The notes beneath the pieces were generated by a model. The model was not told the origin of the DNA. It searched no databases and worked only from the letters and a program-made list of their open reading frames with translations. Made by a program: the position numbers and the translations under genes. 64,000 nt of DNA from Trissonchulus latispiculum (taxonomy: Eukaryota; Nematoda; Enoplea; Enoplida; Ironidae): NCBI GenBank assembly GCA_030248195.1, contig JASAND010020903.1:103083-167082 (forward strand). The letters are read 5' to 3'. Shown in pieces: positions 48,501 to 59,068 of the stretch; the stretch's first letter is position 1, and each line of letters opens with the position of its first letter.

Positions 48501-51424
48501 ATAATCGGACGATTACTTATATACGTCCACAAAATACGGATGCACAGGGGTTTGGACCGGACCTGGAATTCAGGTATATATCAGCCCTTACCAGTACCAA
48601 CATGGTCAGGCCACGGCACCGAGCCCCGATCTAATCGAAATCAAGTAAACATTAGCTGGCATTTCAACAATTTTTGATTAAACAAAACTGCCGTTGTAAA
48701 AGTACTAGTAAGAAGTTAAATTGTTATATATAGTTTTTGTGTTCTTCTTCTTCTACAACAATTTAGCGAACATATGTCTGAAATTACATCAAAACTTCAA
48801 ATATATATTCAAAAAATTTATGCTGGCTGCAGGAAATGAACGCAGAACATTGTACGTATATACCTGTTTGCTTTTATTTATATGTGACTGATTAAATAAT
48901 GAATGTCAAAATTCTCAAAAAAGCATGTGTTCTAAACCTTTTAGACAAAGTGAAAAAAGAACCTCTGCCTGGGTTTCCTTGACCATACACTAAGGGTTAG
49001 AAATGTGTACGCTACTTGGTACTGACATAGCATGTTTCATAGAGAGTACATATTAGAGATGAGCACGGGCCGGATTTTTTCGGCCCGGCCCGGCCCGGCC
49101 AGCTCCAAAATCTTGCTCGGTCCGGCCCGGCCCGTTGGCAAATTTTTTCGGCCCGGCCCGGCCCGCTCCAAGATTTGGCCCGGCCCGGCCCGCCAAAAGA
49201 AAATTTCCAAAATTTTACTAACAATATTATTTCAAAGGCTCCAATGCAACATGGAAACGCTAAATTATGCTACAAAATGTTAAATTTTGCTGTAAAATAG
49301 CCAGAATGAGAAGATATTTAGCTAATTTTAGCGATTTTAGAACATTTTCTATAGTCGATCCGGCCCGTTTCGGCCCGCGCCGGCCTGCAGTTATAAAATT
49401 TTGTCGGCCCGGCCCGGCCCGCTAACAAATGGATGTCGGCCCGGCCCGGCCCGGCCCGCGGGCCGGGCCGGGCCGGGCCGACGGGCCGAAATGCTCATCT
49501 CTAGTACATATGTTGTTCAAATTGAATCTGAAACTTGTCTGCTTGAGCCTTGAATTTATGTTTCTTAGAAATGATGGCACAGAGTTACGTAAGACTACTT
49601 TTTTCTACTTATACTATTCTCTTTTATAGTGCAACAGCTTAGTTGGCTTTTAGAACGGAAAAGAGCTTAAATTTTAGGCTGAATTCAGAACTTACAATTT
49701 GAAAGCATCAAAGAAATCCCTAAGTATTTGCCGTATGCCGACAGAAGGCTAATCAGTTGTATGCTAAGAATCTTGAAGGTTGTTAAAGTATAAAATCAAA
49801 GTTAACAAAATAGTTTTAACGAAAAGTTTTGCCAGAGACCGGTGGAAGCAAACATGCAGAAAAACACAATAAGCTGATAAGTTCCTAAATCAACCATAAA
49901 GTGATGGATGACAGTAAATTGTTATCACTAAGTAGGTCTCATACACTAAACCTCCCACCTAATTTGATACATGAAATTTTTTGTTTGTAACCATAAAGTA
50001 AACAAGTGCAATAGTCATACAAACATTAATTTGAATACGTAACTGATAGTCCTTTAGGTCCTAATTCCGTATAACTTACACCTTTCCAAAAAATTGGATG
50101 CACCTCGTGAAACACAGATTTCATATAAAAATGCATGGAAACGGAAAGGGAAAACACCAATAACCGTTACGATGGAATGATTCAGGACGAGAGAGGGAAG
50201 GAAGGTGGGAGGAACCGGCTAACACAAGTTGTTGTAAGTCACCCCTCCAACCACCACTTTAGAAAATGATTATATTAAGTTACATTCTAATAGCTGACTG
50301 CTATTTTCACAAAATCTCTCTTGAAATGGAATTATACACAATTCCATAAGTAAACAACAATATCCTCACACAATGGATTTATTTGGATTCCATCAGAAAT
50401 TCTAAAGGAAATATGGCAAATATAAAAACTAAGCAGAAAGTATAAAAATAGCAAAACTAAGCTACACAAGTCCTCCTTTCAACACCACATTAATCGCAAA
50501 TGACAAAACAGGCGTGTTTATGAAAAACCGTTTCATTTAAACCGTTAACTGTTTTATAGTCGCCCAGCCGCCCTATAACGACAAACCTAGAAAGTTTGAT
50601 GAAAAAATTCAAAATATCCAAGTATAATAGACATATATATGTACTATAATTTCAAACTTTTTAAAACCTTCACAAGGCCACAAATATGTCTGCATTGCAG
50701 TCATTATCTACCACTAACAGCAATCACTAATTGCACATGTCAATTCCGTGTCAAAAACTAGCAGTATATATATATATAGTCATAATAACAGTCAGTATAT
50801 ATAAAATACCGTATATTAAATTAATATTAACAAATAAAAAATTAAATTAGATATTAATAGACAGTGTTTTCAAACTTTGACTACTCCTCCACCTAATGTA
50901 AAGAAACGAAACTAGGAAAAGATAAAGCTAGCATTTTCAGGGAGGCTAGCCAATAATGTGTACGGAATGAAAATTTAAAAAATAACAAATCCATACATAA
51001 TTGCAGATACAAGAAACTAGACTTCTTAGCTCAGAAGATTACGTTCCGAAGTTTCTACTTTTGTAGCTGCAAATTTTATCACCTCAAAATAAATTCATGC
51101 TCCAGTAGAAAAGAGTTTACATCTCTTTTTCCTGCTGATTTTTGCATAAATGGACGGACATATTTTGCTACAGGCTGCACTATATGTCCTAAATGTATGC
51201 ATACATTGCGCATCGTGAAAAGAAACTAAAAGCAAATATATATTATTGAAGTAGCAGGAAAAAAGGACATAAATTACCCTTAATTTTCGAGCAAAATACT
51301 TCATTTCGAATGCTTTACGCAAATAACCAAGGGCACGCTCTGTATCATCAGTGTTACACAATGAATCCTCATCGTAGGCAGAGCAAAATCGTGTACGACT
51401 TGGCATAGTAGATCGTCGTTTCAT
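36551..51424 (-). CDS. rhotekin homologue (HR1 + PH domain Rho effector)
   Basis: Complete 11-exon, 499-aa gene. Exons in transcript order: 51424-51278, 48284-48082, 47771-47710, 45231-45178, 44944-44824, 44496-44334, 39828-39714, 38773-38664, 38457-38344, 38146-37999 and 36813-36551 (TGA). The start is the ATG at 51424. Domains: an HR1/REM coiled coil at about 50-116 (LEKRIELEVRMREAARQML, ALEAAKSLL, RMLSYGLEL), the rhotekin/anillin-type region (LRIPLAWKERDHFKNKG, VDRTCTDVTF, SVEVYSALLS), then LPPLYGHLCCTVTVQP and a PH domain at about 315-410 (GWLSL, QRLWCNLRACRLCGW, IPIAKTTKV, WLKAFSHQC). The C-terminal tail is Ser/Arg-rich. Rhotekin family members bind GTP-Rho through HR1 and act at the cortex and septin cytoskeleton. 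Two introns host opposite-strand receptor genes (40610-44148 and 45706-47040). Confidence 0.92.
37226..37798. mobile_element. CAAGAG-family foldback MITE, long subtype
   Basis: A 573-bp foldback beginning CAAGAGTATATAATATAATA and ending CTGTTG, flanked by GTAATAG on both sides (37219-37225 and 37799-37805), again a 7-bp duplication. Arms pair over most of the length (GCACATTAAGGCCGAAATCTC, TTTATATGCGTTTGAACT, AGGCGATTAGCC and inverses). The interior is unrelated to copies 1 and 2. It lies in the last rhotekin intron. Confidence 0.85.
38996..39505. mobile_element. MITE-like element with expanded CTCGGT hexamer arrays
   Basis: Left end CAGGGTTGGGAGTCTCGG and right end CTCGCCCACCCCCAG are imperfect inverted repeats. 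Two arrays of GTCTCG hexamers (39005-39197 and 39368-39495), broken by GCCCAAAAGCCGAGACTTG units, surround a plain AT-rich centre. No flanking duplication is clear. It sits in a rhotekin intron between 38774 and 39713. Confidence 0.65.
40610..44148 (+). CDS. gustatory-receptor-like 7TM protein nested in rhotekin
   Basis: Four exons, 465 aa: 40610-41710, 42656-42718, 42939-43031 and 44008-44148 (TAA), all joined in phase 0. The ATG at 40610 is the first in frame; a longer reading from 40547 would need TTG. A basic Ser/Thr-rich N-terminus of about 80 residues is followed by hydrophobic segments near LWTLICCIVAMGTFGFTIFV, TTILFIAITLLTIVTT, SLILVSFLSLWQLIPLYYF, FFSLVFSILVLCLTIYFV and LLQIITAFLYIIIICV. 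The small 3' exons encode WGLSVWRAIPLERPLLFT and then IASIMGTFAIVLLKL. Three short C-terminal exons in phase 0 and the closing TF-(I/V)-L helix are typical of the insect-type Gr/Grl superfamily, whose usual end is TYhhhhhQF. Here that motif is altered to TFAIVLLKL. Likely a ligand-gated channel or receptor; the ligand is unknown. Confidence 0.75.
41914..42266. mobile_element. G-run MITE, second copy
   Basis: Ends CTGGGTTTATTTTAGG and GTAAAATAAACCCAG, with G/C homopolymers inside each end and a core very like 7707-8124 (GCTTAAAAGTGCTCAAAAAT, GGCGAAGCCGG, TTTCTGGGCACCTTA). A target duplication is not clear. It lies in the first intron of the Gr-like gene. Confidence 0.75.
43136..43887. mobile_element. 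MITE built of CCTGTAGAAATTACAGG repeats
   Basis: The termini TACACTCTTA and TAAGAGTGTA are inverted. The interior is a patchwork of CCTGTAGAAATTACAGG-like short palindromes in both orientations, with a G-rich GGCGGCCGCTCCC centre at about 43480-43530. It lies in the third intron of the Gr-like gene and has no coding capacity. Confidence 0.75.
45419..45666. mobile_element. small MITE upstream of the IR-like gene
   Basis: The left end TGGCACGGCCGCACCCAGGG and the right end CCTGGGTGTGGCCATCCA are imperfect inverted repeats about 248 bp apart. The element ends 40 bp before the ATG of the IR-like frame. Confidence 0.5.
45706..47040 (+). CDS. divergent ionotropic glutamate receptor/IR-like protein nested in rhotekin
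   Basis: Single open frame of 444 aa in the rhotekin intron 45232-47709, on the opposite strand and 1.6 kb downstream of the Gr-like gene. The layout resembles an iGluR/IR without its amino-terminal domain: an S1-like lobe with GYKIKLLHQFF, EIWDAFKAGEID and YYLSNPVYFG; a first membrane helix near LLQLLSPILLAVIFFGLF; a basic loop (KKKPTLSQKRRRLSISHK) where the pore region is expected; an M3-like stretch to about 215; an S2-like lobe; and a last helix LTLYLAGVAGSLVVLLIE near the C-terminus. No SYTANLAAF-type M3 motif is recognisable, so channel function is doubtful. A 5' exon with a signal peptide may be missing. Assignment rests on architecture and short motifs only. Confidence 0.6.
   Translation: MTENSDLLESRPCESQMPIIIGLSKQLKFDKCLTDIYNATTQQCTSMTGYKIKLLHQFFCLTPSIRWYNHSGEIWDAFKAGEIDTNLEMVFLQPRHFEQYYLSNPVYFGQILWAFMKRQSHTTLELQTLQLSATDLLQLLSPILLAVIFFGLFRLGETLLAGVNKKKPTLSQKRRRLSISHKLRLLELVLRFTPVLSTINAIEGVLKPSVTFETVTEMVRSVHQGKYQLILESEYQTYGLISDKLNLNEHSNHQNRSTNYYQMAPTLSSACQTVAHSRQSNRILLSNFGMLLSRCPQTVCQLQQIPLKGMPNAVAAYVFSKNNVRGLKLASVFTKALLAGVLETLDTPKLEAKNRERVQHYCNARASGQIRHELRTTLTDKAQFLTLYLAGVAGSLVVLLIEKQLFKNRLLKFNKLAVIKQSVESLVELLYITTKPKALKQSGN
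49054..49503. mobile_element. hAT-type MITE with CCGGC arrays
   Basis: Termini TAGAGATGAGCA and TGCTCATCTCTA are inverted and flanked by the 8-bp duplication GTACATAT (49046-49053 and 49504-49511), as in hAT elements. The interior carries arrays of CGGCCCGGCC in both orientations, ending in a GC-only palindrome around 49440-49480. No transposase. It lies in the first rhotekin intron. Confidence 0.88.
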
Positions 51425-52191
51425 TATGGCTTTATAATTCAATAGATTGATATAGATGTAGATTAATATTAGCTAATAGATTAATAAATAGTAAATGAAT
51501 AAATACTAAATATATAAGTCAAAATGTATATAAGTATGCATGCATCACAAATCGCCTTTTCCTTCGACGCCTTTCTACAATACAGACATCGTAAGTAAAC
51601 ATACAAATGCTGAAACTGAAAAATATGATATTTAAATTAGGATATTGTCCTGCCGCGGCTGGCTAAATTGAGACTGTGACTATGCATTCATAGGTCCTAA
51701 ACAGAAGGATCGAACTCAGTTTAGGAGAAAGGGCCGGGGGTCGCCGGTTACCAAATTTTGTAGAAACCAATTTCGCTCATTTTCGGATATTATATACCCC
51801 ACATGTATCCAGAAATAAACAAATTTTTTGTGTCCCGGGTCGATCCAGTTAAGAGACATTACAATTCAAATTCCTGCGCTAGCTTGCCTAGCTGACGGAT
51901 TCAAAGTCGCGTACGCATAGGATGACAAAGACTACGAAATGACAAAAACATTAATTCAATAAACCCTCTACCTGTTGCTGTCTATTACTGCATAAATTAC
52001 AATGGCAAGCCAAGTATAGCAAGCTTAATAAAAAAATCAAAATTCGGTTTTTTGGCTGGAACTTTCGCAAAACTAAACCAAATCGATTACTTTGAGGACC
52101 CATGGATAGGTATTGGGCTAAGCTTTAAAACCACCCTAGTTTCGTTGCTCTACGGCCTACCAATATATAAGTAGCAGTAGACGAAAATGTG

Positions 52192-53284
52192 TGATTTTTT
52201 TGTTAAAGGTTTAACAAAAAAATCACCCGTTAACAAAAAATCAGTGGCGGATGGGATCCCAGAGAGCAGCTAGCAACTTTTTCTCATCAGTTTTGGATAG
52301 AGCGCACTAAATAACGTATTTAGAACCCCAAACCGCTAACCTAGTGCTCCAACTAAGGCAACTGACCCCGCCGAAGTCTTAGTGGTCACTGATGGCCCCC
52401 GACAGCGTCCAGTATGAAGTCTGGTGGCTCTAAAGTGCCGTTTTAAAGGCTAAAACGTTGTTTTTTCGTGTTTATGAGTGATTATAACCTATTTCCAGGC
52501 ATTTCGGCAGAGAAACTCAGAACTTCGTATGTTGCTGGGGTATGACCCACGGTCACGTGACCCCTGCCGGACCCGTCCGGACCCTCCAGGTACCAACTGG
52601 ACAGTCCGAAGTGGCTATAAAACATGTCTTAGGGGGTTTTCGAGGGCGCTGAATTCAAATCTGGCATTCGTTTTTAGGTAACTATGGGCTAATACTGACT
52701 TCTGTAACTATGGGCTAATACTGACTTCTGGGATCACGTTTACCGTCGGAGGGTCCAGGCCCGGCTGGTTACCAGGGTGGACTCCCAGAAGTGTCAGGCA
52801 ACCTCAAAAACAACGTATATAAGGGTTTTCGAGGTCGTTGAGCTCGATTTTCACGTTAGTTTTGCTCAAGCTGCTGTTCTCACTTCAGTAACGAAACATA
52901 AAAATGATTTTTTATTTGTTAAAATTTTAACAAAAAAAATCACCCACCCCAGGACGGCTCAGAGGTCCGACTGGGAACTTCTATATATGTATCGATAGCC
53001 CACAGTCAGGACATGTCACATGCACAATATGGGTTGCCTAGAGTTTTCCTTTAGCAAATAGCAGCCGAAATTCGAACTTCGGTCATGAACGTTTTTGAGG
53101 TCACTTTTGGGTACCCTCACTTAAAGGTCTGCCCTGAACGCATGGAGAGGGCCTAGGGGCTCAAACTCACAGGCTGTAATGTCGAGATGTGTGGCTATCT
53201 GGCAAAAAAATTGGGTCTCTGCGACTTTCCTATGAGTCAGGGTGGGGTGATTTTTTTTGTTAAAATTTCGGGTGATTTTTTTGT
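52192..53284. mobile_element. element with internal GTGATTTTTTTGTTAA palindromes
   Basis: The motif GTGATTTTTTTGTTAA and its inverse TTAACAAAAAAATCAC occur as paired copies at the left (52192-52228), in the middle (about 52903-52945) and at the right (53245-53284). GC-richer unique sequence lies between. Two direct copies of TAACTATGGGCTAATACTGAC occur at about 52679 and 52705. The layout parallels 59069-60352. No coding capacity; boundaries are approximate. Confidence 0.5.
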
Positions 53285-56200
53285 TAAGCTTGCTATAACG
53301 AGCGAGAAACGGCGTTTGAACGATTTGGTCAAGCTCATTCCAACTGTCACTTACTTCAAACTTTATATAACTCGCTCTGACTTCTCACGCAGCTTTGTAG
53401 AGACTTGGTGTGACAAGATAACATGTTCAAGACATTAACAGCTTCAATTCGATATATTTGGAAAAATTGAAAATTTTCCATGTTTTGACAATAGGCCTCT
53501 GTCATCGCCTGTGAATACATCAGTCATTGCGACAACTGACATGCGACATAGATATTATATACTACAAATCGTACGCGACAAGGGTTATACGACTTGCGAT
53601 ATGCAACAAGCGACAGCCTGTGAATGCGGTTCTAGAACCAAAATTCGATGTTCCGTCAGCCAGTGTAATAAAAAAACTTCGGATTCTCATTTTTACATAA
53701 ATATTGTGCACGTACTGTGAATTTGTTCACAGAGACCAGTCAACACTTTTTATTACTCTCACTACATATGAGCAAGCTGGCATCATATTAGACGGGTGCC
53801 CAGCCCATATATATCTGGCACCAACCGTCTCAGTGTATTTGCCCTTCATAGGAACCAGAAGCTTGTTGTTGGTTGGACATTACCCAGCAAAACAATCAAA
53901 GTTTTGAGTTTTTCAGTGTCTCGATAAGTGACGGGCACTAAATTATCCGGATAATTTTTATGTCCGGATAATATCCGATTCGATAAAAATATTCGTATAT
54001 CCTTTTACTTTTCAAACAAAGTATATAATAAAAGTAAGCAAATTTTTGACAGAAATTTCTTAATTTTGAAAGTAGTATTTTCGAAAGAAACCTTAAAAAA
54101 TTTTCGATCCAAGGTTTTACCTATATATACGTACTAGATGATAGAAATTTATAGCGCTGCAAAAAATTGACACAGAAGTTGAAATTTTATATATATATAT
54201 ATATATGAAATCGAAAAATTTTCTTGAAAGTAAGTTTTGAAAAGATGAATAAGCGGGTATTCTGGACGAAGGCAAAAAAGAGCCGAGAAATTAAATTAAT
54301 TGCAGGTTCTGCTTAAAGGACATAGAAGAAAATAATGGTTGACGACTTTCTGGTGATATTAGAAAATTAAAATTAGCACATCAAATCTAGCCAACCGCAT
54401 CCATTAAACGACAAAGCAGACAAGAAAGGGAGCAACAGTAAAACGTACGTATATATCCGTACTATCCGAGCATAAACTATCCAAAAATTTAGAGGCCACC
54501 TCCGTGATATATCAGAAACTAGCAAACAAGATAATAATATGCATACAAACAAACTCATTTTATCACAACTGCATTCAAGTTCGCCCTGCCCATAAGCTTC
54601 ACAAACTTTTACATGAACGTAAATAACAGCCATGTAGAAAAGAGTTGACTACTAAAAACGGGGGTGAATTAAAGTGCTATTAAAAACAGGAAATGGCCCA
54701 TTTGGTACGCATGAAAGTCCATTCTAAATTGGTGGTACCAGAATTATATATACACAAGTATATACAGAGGTTCCAATCCGAAAACAGGGCAGAGCCATCA
54801 AAAAAGAAGCCCCGGCAAAACTTGCCGAAAGAGGAGGGATTATATAAAGTCACTCTACAAAACTACCATTTATAGCCAGGCAGATTTGCTGCTACGGTTG
54901 GCTGAGCAGCACAGTATTAACAGCAAAAGCTAATGCAAAAGTTTGGTAAAGGTTTAAAAGAACTAGTATTCAGTGAAATAGCATGAGGAAACAAAGAGCT
55001 GCAAACTAGTCTAGCTTTTTTAGCTTATTTTAGCATTAAGGCAAAACATTTAAGTTATATACAACAAGTGAAAATATCAAACGTAAACACTGATAATTTT
55101 CAACAACTTATGCAAAAATTTTAAAAAGCAAGCTAAGCATGAGTACTGCTTGAAATATATAGAAGTGCGGGCAGCCGAAGTGCGTTTAAGTAAAACATTT
55201 TTTCGACATCAAAATGTCAGCCCCGTTTCCACAAACCATTTGTGTTCTTTCTTATAAAAAGGCGTTTGAAACTTCTGACTATATATATCTACGAAGTGAG
55301 AATAGGTTGTAGCCAGAATCTTAGAAGGCATCACTACAGACTAATTTCCACGGTCTTTTCGCGAAAGAGTAGAGTTATAAAATTAACTCTACTCAAGATT
55401 GATTATCCCTGTTTTATGTCTTTCGTGAAAAGGATCTAGTTAAATTTATATAGGTATATATAAGTAAACGTTTCTAAAACTATCCATAACTTTTAAGTTT
55501 ATCACTGATGCGTACGTACTGCAAAAAGAAAAATAGGAATTAGGAATAGTTAGTTTGAGCCAGAATCGCAAGTCTTACGTTTGGACAGTCCCAGAAATAG
55601 CTGTATTATATACATACCGAAAGCATTGACATACAATACATTTGCTACATTAGTGCAAATAATCTAATATTACTTTCAACTAATACCTTAGCTGATTTCC
55701 CAGTTCTAATTTCTGTGTAAGTGGAAGTCTCAGTTTTGCAAAATTTGGTCATTCTGCGTTAGTGGAATCTCGAGTTTTGAAATCTTTTCTGCGCTTGTGG
55801 ATACTGCGTAAGTGTACCAAACCGCTTGGAGGAGACAAGGCAAGGCAAACCTATAATTCAGTCTCGCAAAGTGGCCAAGACCAATAAATTCCAAAGTACT
55901 CAAACTAGAACTAGCAATACCAACGTTTGCAGCTGTGACCTAGCTGTTAACTGGACGTATTTTAACAGAATTACGTATTAACTGGAATGTCTTTAGTCAT
56001 TGTTTATAATAAACATTCTCAAAAATCATTCATACAACACGAAGATATTGCCTGATATCTACTAGAAAGAAACTGAAACTGTTCAAACGGGTAGAGTAAG
56101 TATATAAGTAACAATTGAAGCAGCCAACAAAAATACTAAACCTCGTTAAGGTTTTGTTTCTGTAAGCCGTGCTGGTAAGTACGTATATGGCACAGCAGAG

Positions 56201-57309
56201 CGGTAAATACAAACCATCGCGTTTCCTTTCAACACTTATATATATACGTACGTCTCGCCATATATATATATATATTTTAAAAGTTTCGTTTCCATTCAAG
56301 AGATTAGCCTAATAATACGTTCACATCACATACACATTCAGCAAATGTACACAAAACATGTGAAGTTTTGAAAAAGGGGATTACTATTGCCGTGTTGTTG
56401 TTGTGATTTACGCATTCAGCGCTAATTCTATGCAAGCAACAAATGCATTGCCTGCAGTTGTCACAAAGGTGTTGCAGAGCAAAGGCCAGGCATTAACACC
56501 TACGTATACTATTTAGTGAACAGAAAGGGGGTTTGGTGTCATATTTCTGAAAACATACAGTCAATGACAGTGACATCAATATACATATATTACCAAATAT
56601 TAGGAAACAGAAAAGACATGGGATAAAATAACAAATATTATTTTGTGGTTTGCATAAAACTTGAGTCACATACAAAAATGAACAAGCAAGTGCAAGTAAA
56701 ATTGAAAAGTTCAAGTATAATGACCAAATAAGGTTGCAAAGATCTTAAAGCCGTGGTGACATTTTGCACTTCTCTTCGCAAGACAACTGAACCTACGTAC
56801 AATAGCATTTACACAATGCGAATGCACATCATGAAAAGTGCGATAACAAATAGTTCCTTCTTTACAGTTTTCTATTTTCTAGAATCGGACATGGCACTAG
56901 AGTCAACCCATAATCCTTTAAGGAGATAATCCTTCTTAGAGTTCACATGTTACATATTCAGGAAGGCAAAGTGTTACACAATGAACTCTATGCACATAAC
57001 GCTTCAAGCAAAAGTTAAACCGTTCATCACAAATCGCTATTTATTATAAATGATTGGGAGAACTCAGGATAGAGGCTAGGAGGACAGAAATAATTAAAAT
57101 TTTGCAACTGTCGGTGCGAATTTCGTTGTGCAAACAGTGTGATTGGACACATTTTGGCAAAATGCACTTTCCTTTGCCAGAAAGAGTTCAGAAAACAGCC
57201 ATTCAAGATGCAAATTGCGATGACAAACAGTAAAATTTAGTCAGGAAAAGTTTCCGGAATTGTCCTGCTTCTAAACTTTTAAAAACCAATGCCAATGCTA
57301 CCAAAACTT

Positions 57310-57871
57310 GATTGAGTTCAACCACGGTTGAACCCATTTTTGGGTTCAACCCTAAAATTTCGGGGTTCGCTAAACCCCGATGTTCAACCCAGTGTTATCA
57401 AACGTTATCAGGGTATTATTACCGGGGGGGGGGCGCCCCCGAAAATGCCTTCCCCCCGAAATAGCCCCCCCCCGGGATCTTTTGGGGACCCAAACTTTTG
57501 CCAAAAATAGGCAAATTTTCAAAAATTTTCAGGCTTCGCCGGAGATTTTTTGTAAAATTGACTATTTTTAGCTTAAATCCTGGCATTTTTGAGAAATTTT
57601 TGCCTTTCTACGTGTAAAATACGCCAAAAATTCCAATTTTTAGCTCATTTATGCAAACAAATCTCCCCCTCCGGGCCCTCCCGGGAAGCCCCCTCCCCCG
57701 AAAAAATCCCTAAAAAATGCATTTTGGGGTTGTCCTATCTTAACTTGTGTTAATTCGGTATACCTCAACCCAGTTTTTAAACTTAACCCTGTTGTTGACA
57801 TAATTCAACCCGATTTTGATAACACCGGGGTTAAAGGTTTCAACTCAATCTCGCTTGATAACATCGGCCCC
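57310..57871. mobile_element. GGTTGA/GGGTT-rich MITE, unit A, interrupted
   Basis: First of three head-to-tail copies. It contains GGTTCAACCC and GCTAAACCCCG motifs and ends TTGATAACATCGGCCCC. It is interrupted from about 57400 to 57722 by a G/C-run segment containing CTTCGCCGG, possibly related to the element at 7707-8124. It contains TTTTGATAACACCGGGG, the uninterrupted version of the site used by the 59069 insertion. Confidence 0.65.
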
Positions 57872-57872
57872 T

Positions 57873-58126
57873 GGGGACAGTGTTATCAAAATTGGGTTGA
57901 GTTCAGCCCGGGTTCAACCCTGATATTTTTGGGTTGGCTAAACCCCGTGCTTAACCCGATGATATCAAATATTTTGGGGTTGACTTGTCCTTGCCAGCGT
58001 TAATTCGGGTCTAACTCAATCCAGATATTAAACCCAACCCTGATTTTACAGTCGAAGTTTTCAACCCCAAGCTCAACCCGAGTTGAGGTTTCAACCCGGG
58101 TTGAGATACTTGATAACATTGGCCCC
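57873..58126. mobile_element. GGTTGA-rich MITE, unit B (intact)
   Basis: A 254-bp unit starting GGGGACAGTGTTATCAAAAT and ending TTGATAACATTGGCCCC, so the termini are inverted. A single T separates it from unit A and from unit C. The interior repeats GGGTTGAGTT and GGTTCAACCC in both orientations. Confidence 0.8.
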
Positions 58127-58218
58127 TGGGGCCAATGTTATCAAAACTGGGTTGAGTTTAACCCTAGTTGAACCCATTTTTAGGTTCAACGCTAAAATTT
58201 TGGGGTTGGCTAAACCCC

Positions 58219-58934
58219 GGGGCCATATTCTCAAAAATTAGTTACAGATAGCCCTATCTGTAACTAGGTTTAGCGGTGTTATTTGCAGCTACTAATAAAG
58301 CTAGTTCTATCTACATCTAATTGTAAGCTATATTTATCATTAGTAAAGCTAGCTAAACTTTATTCTTAGCTAGAGATAACCCTAGTCCTAAGCTACAGAT
58401 AGCCCTCTTCCTAGCTACAGATAGGCCTATCTGTAACTAGATTTGAGAATACGAGTTAAACAGAGAAATTAAAAAAATAGAAAACTCTTATTTAAGACAA
58501 GTGCAATGGTTAAAACGATTAGTTTTTAAACAGTTTCTAAGCATCGCAATCGATAAAGAGCAACTTAAACTTAACAATTTTCAAAATCTAAAAATTTGTT
58601 AAAAAGCTGACTCGCAAATTGCAAGTCAGCATTTTCCCCTATCTATAACTAGGACTAGGCCTATCTATAGGTAGGGTTACCATATTTTTAGAATACAACT
58701 AGGGCTGTTTATAACTAGAAGTAGGGGCATCTGTAACTAGAGATAGGCTTATTCCTAGTTATGGATAGGGGTATTTTAGTTACAGATAGGGCTATCTGTA
58801 GTTACGTATATATAAGGCTATCTGCAGCTAGAGATAGGGGTATCTGTAGTAGTTATCGTTAGGCTATCTGTGACTACAGATAAGCCTATTCCTAGTTATC
58901 GACAGGGCCTATCTGCATTTGAGAATACGGCCCC
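58219..58934. mobile_element. GGGGCCATATTCTCAAAA MITE inserted in unit C
   Basis: Termini GGGGCCATATTCTCAAAA and TTTGAGAATACGGCCCC are inverted. The 716-bp interior is made largely of CTATCTGTAACTAG-type motifs in both orientations around an AT-rich centre. Neighbouring unit A is continuous at this position. The duplication is hidden in C runs. Confidence 0.8.
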
Positions 58935-59068
58935 AGATTTTCAACCCACTGTTATCAAAGATTTTGGGGGTGACCAATCTGTACCTGTGTAAATTCGGTA
59001 TATCTCAACCCAGTTTTTAAACTCAACCCAGTTATTTCAACCCGAATTAATTCAACCCAATTTTGATA

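Noticed and set aside
54373..55439. Short open frames in the gene-poor region
   Set aside because: Length and composition are as expected by chance in AT-rich DNA, with no domain or splice support.
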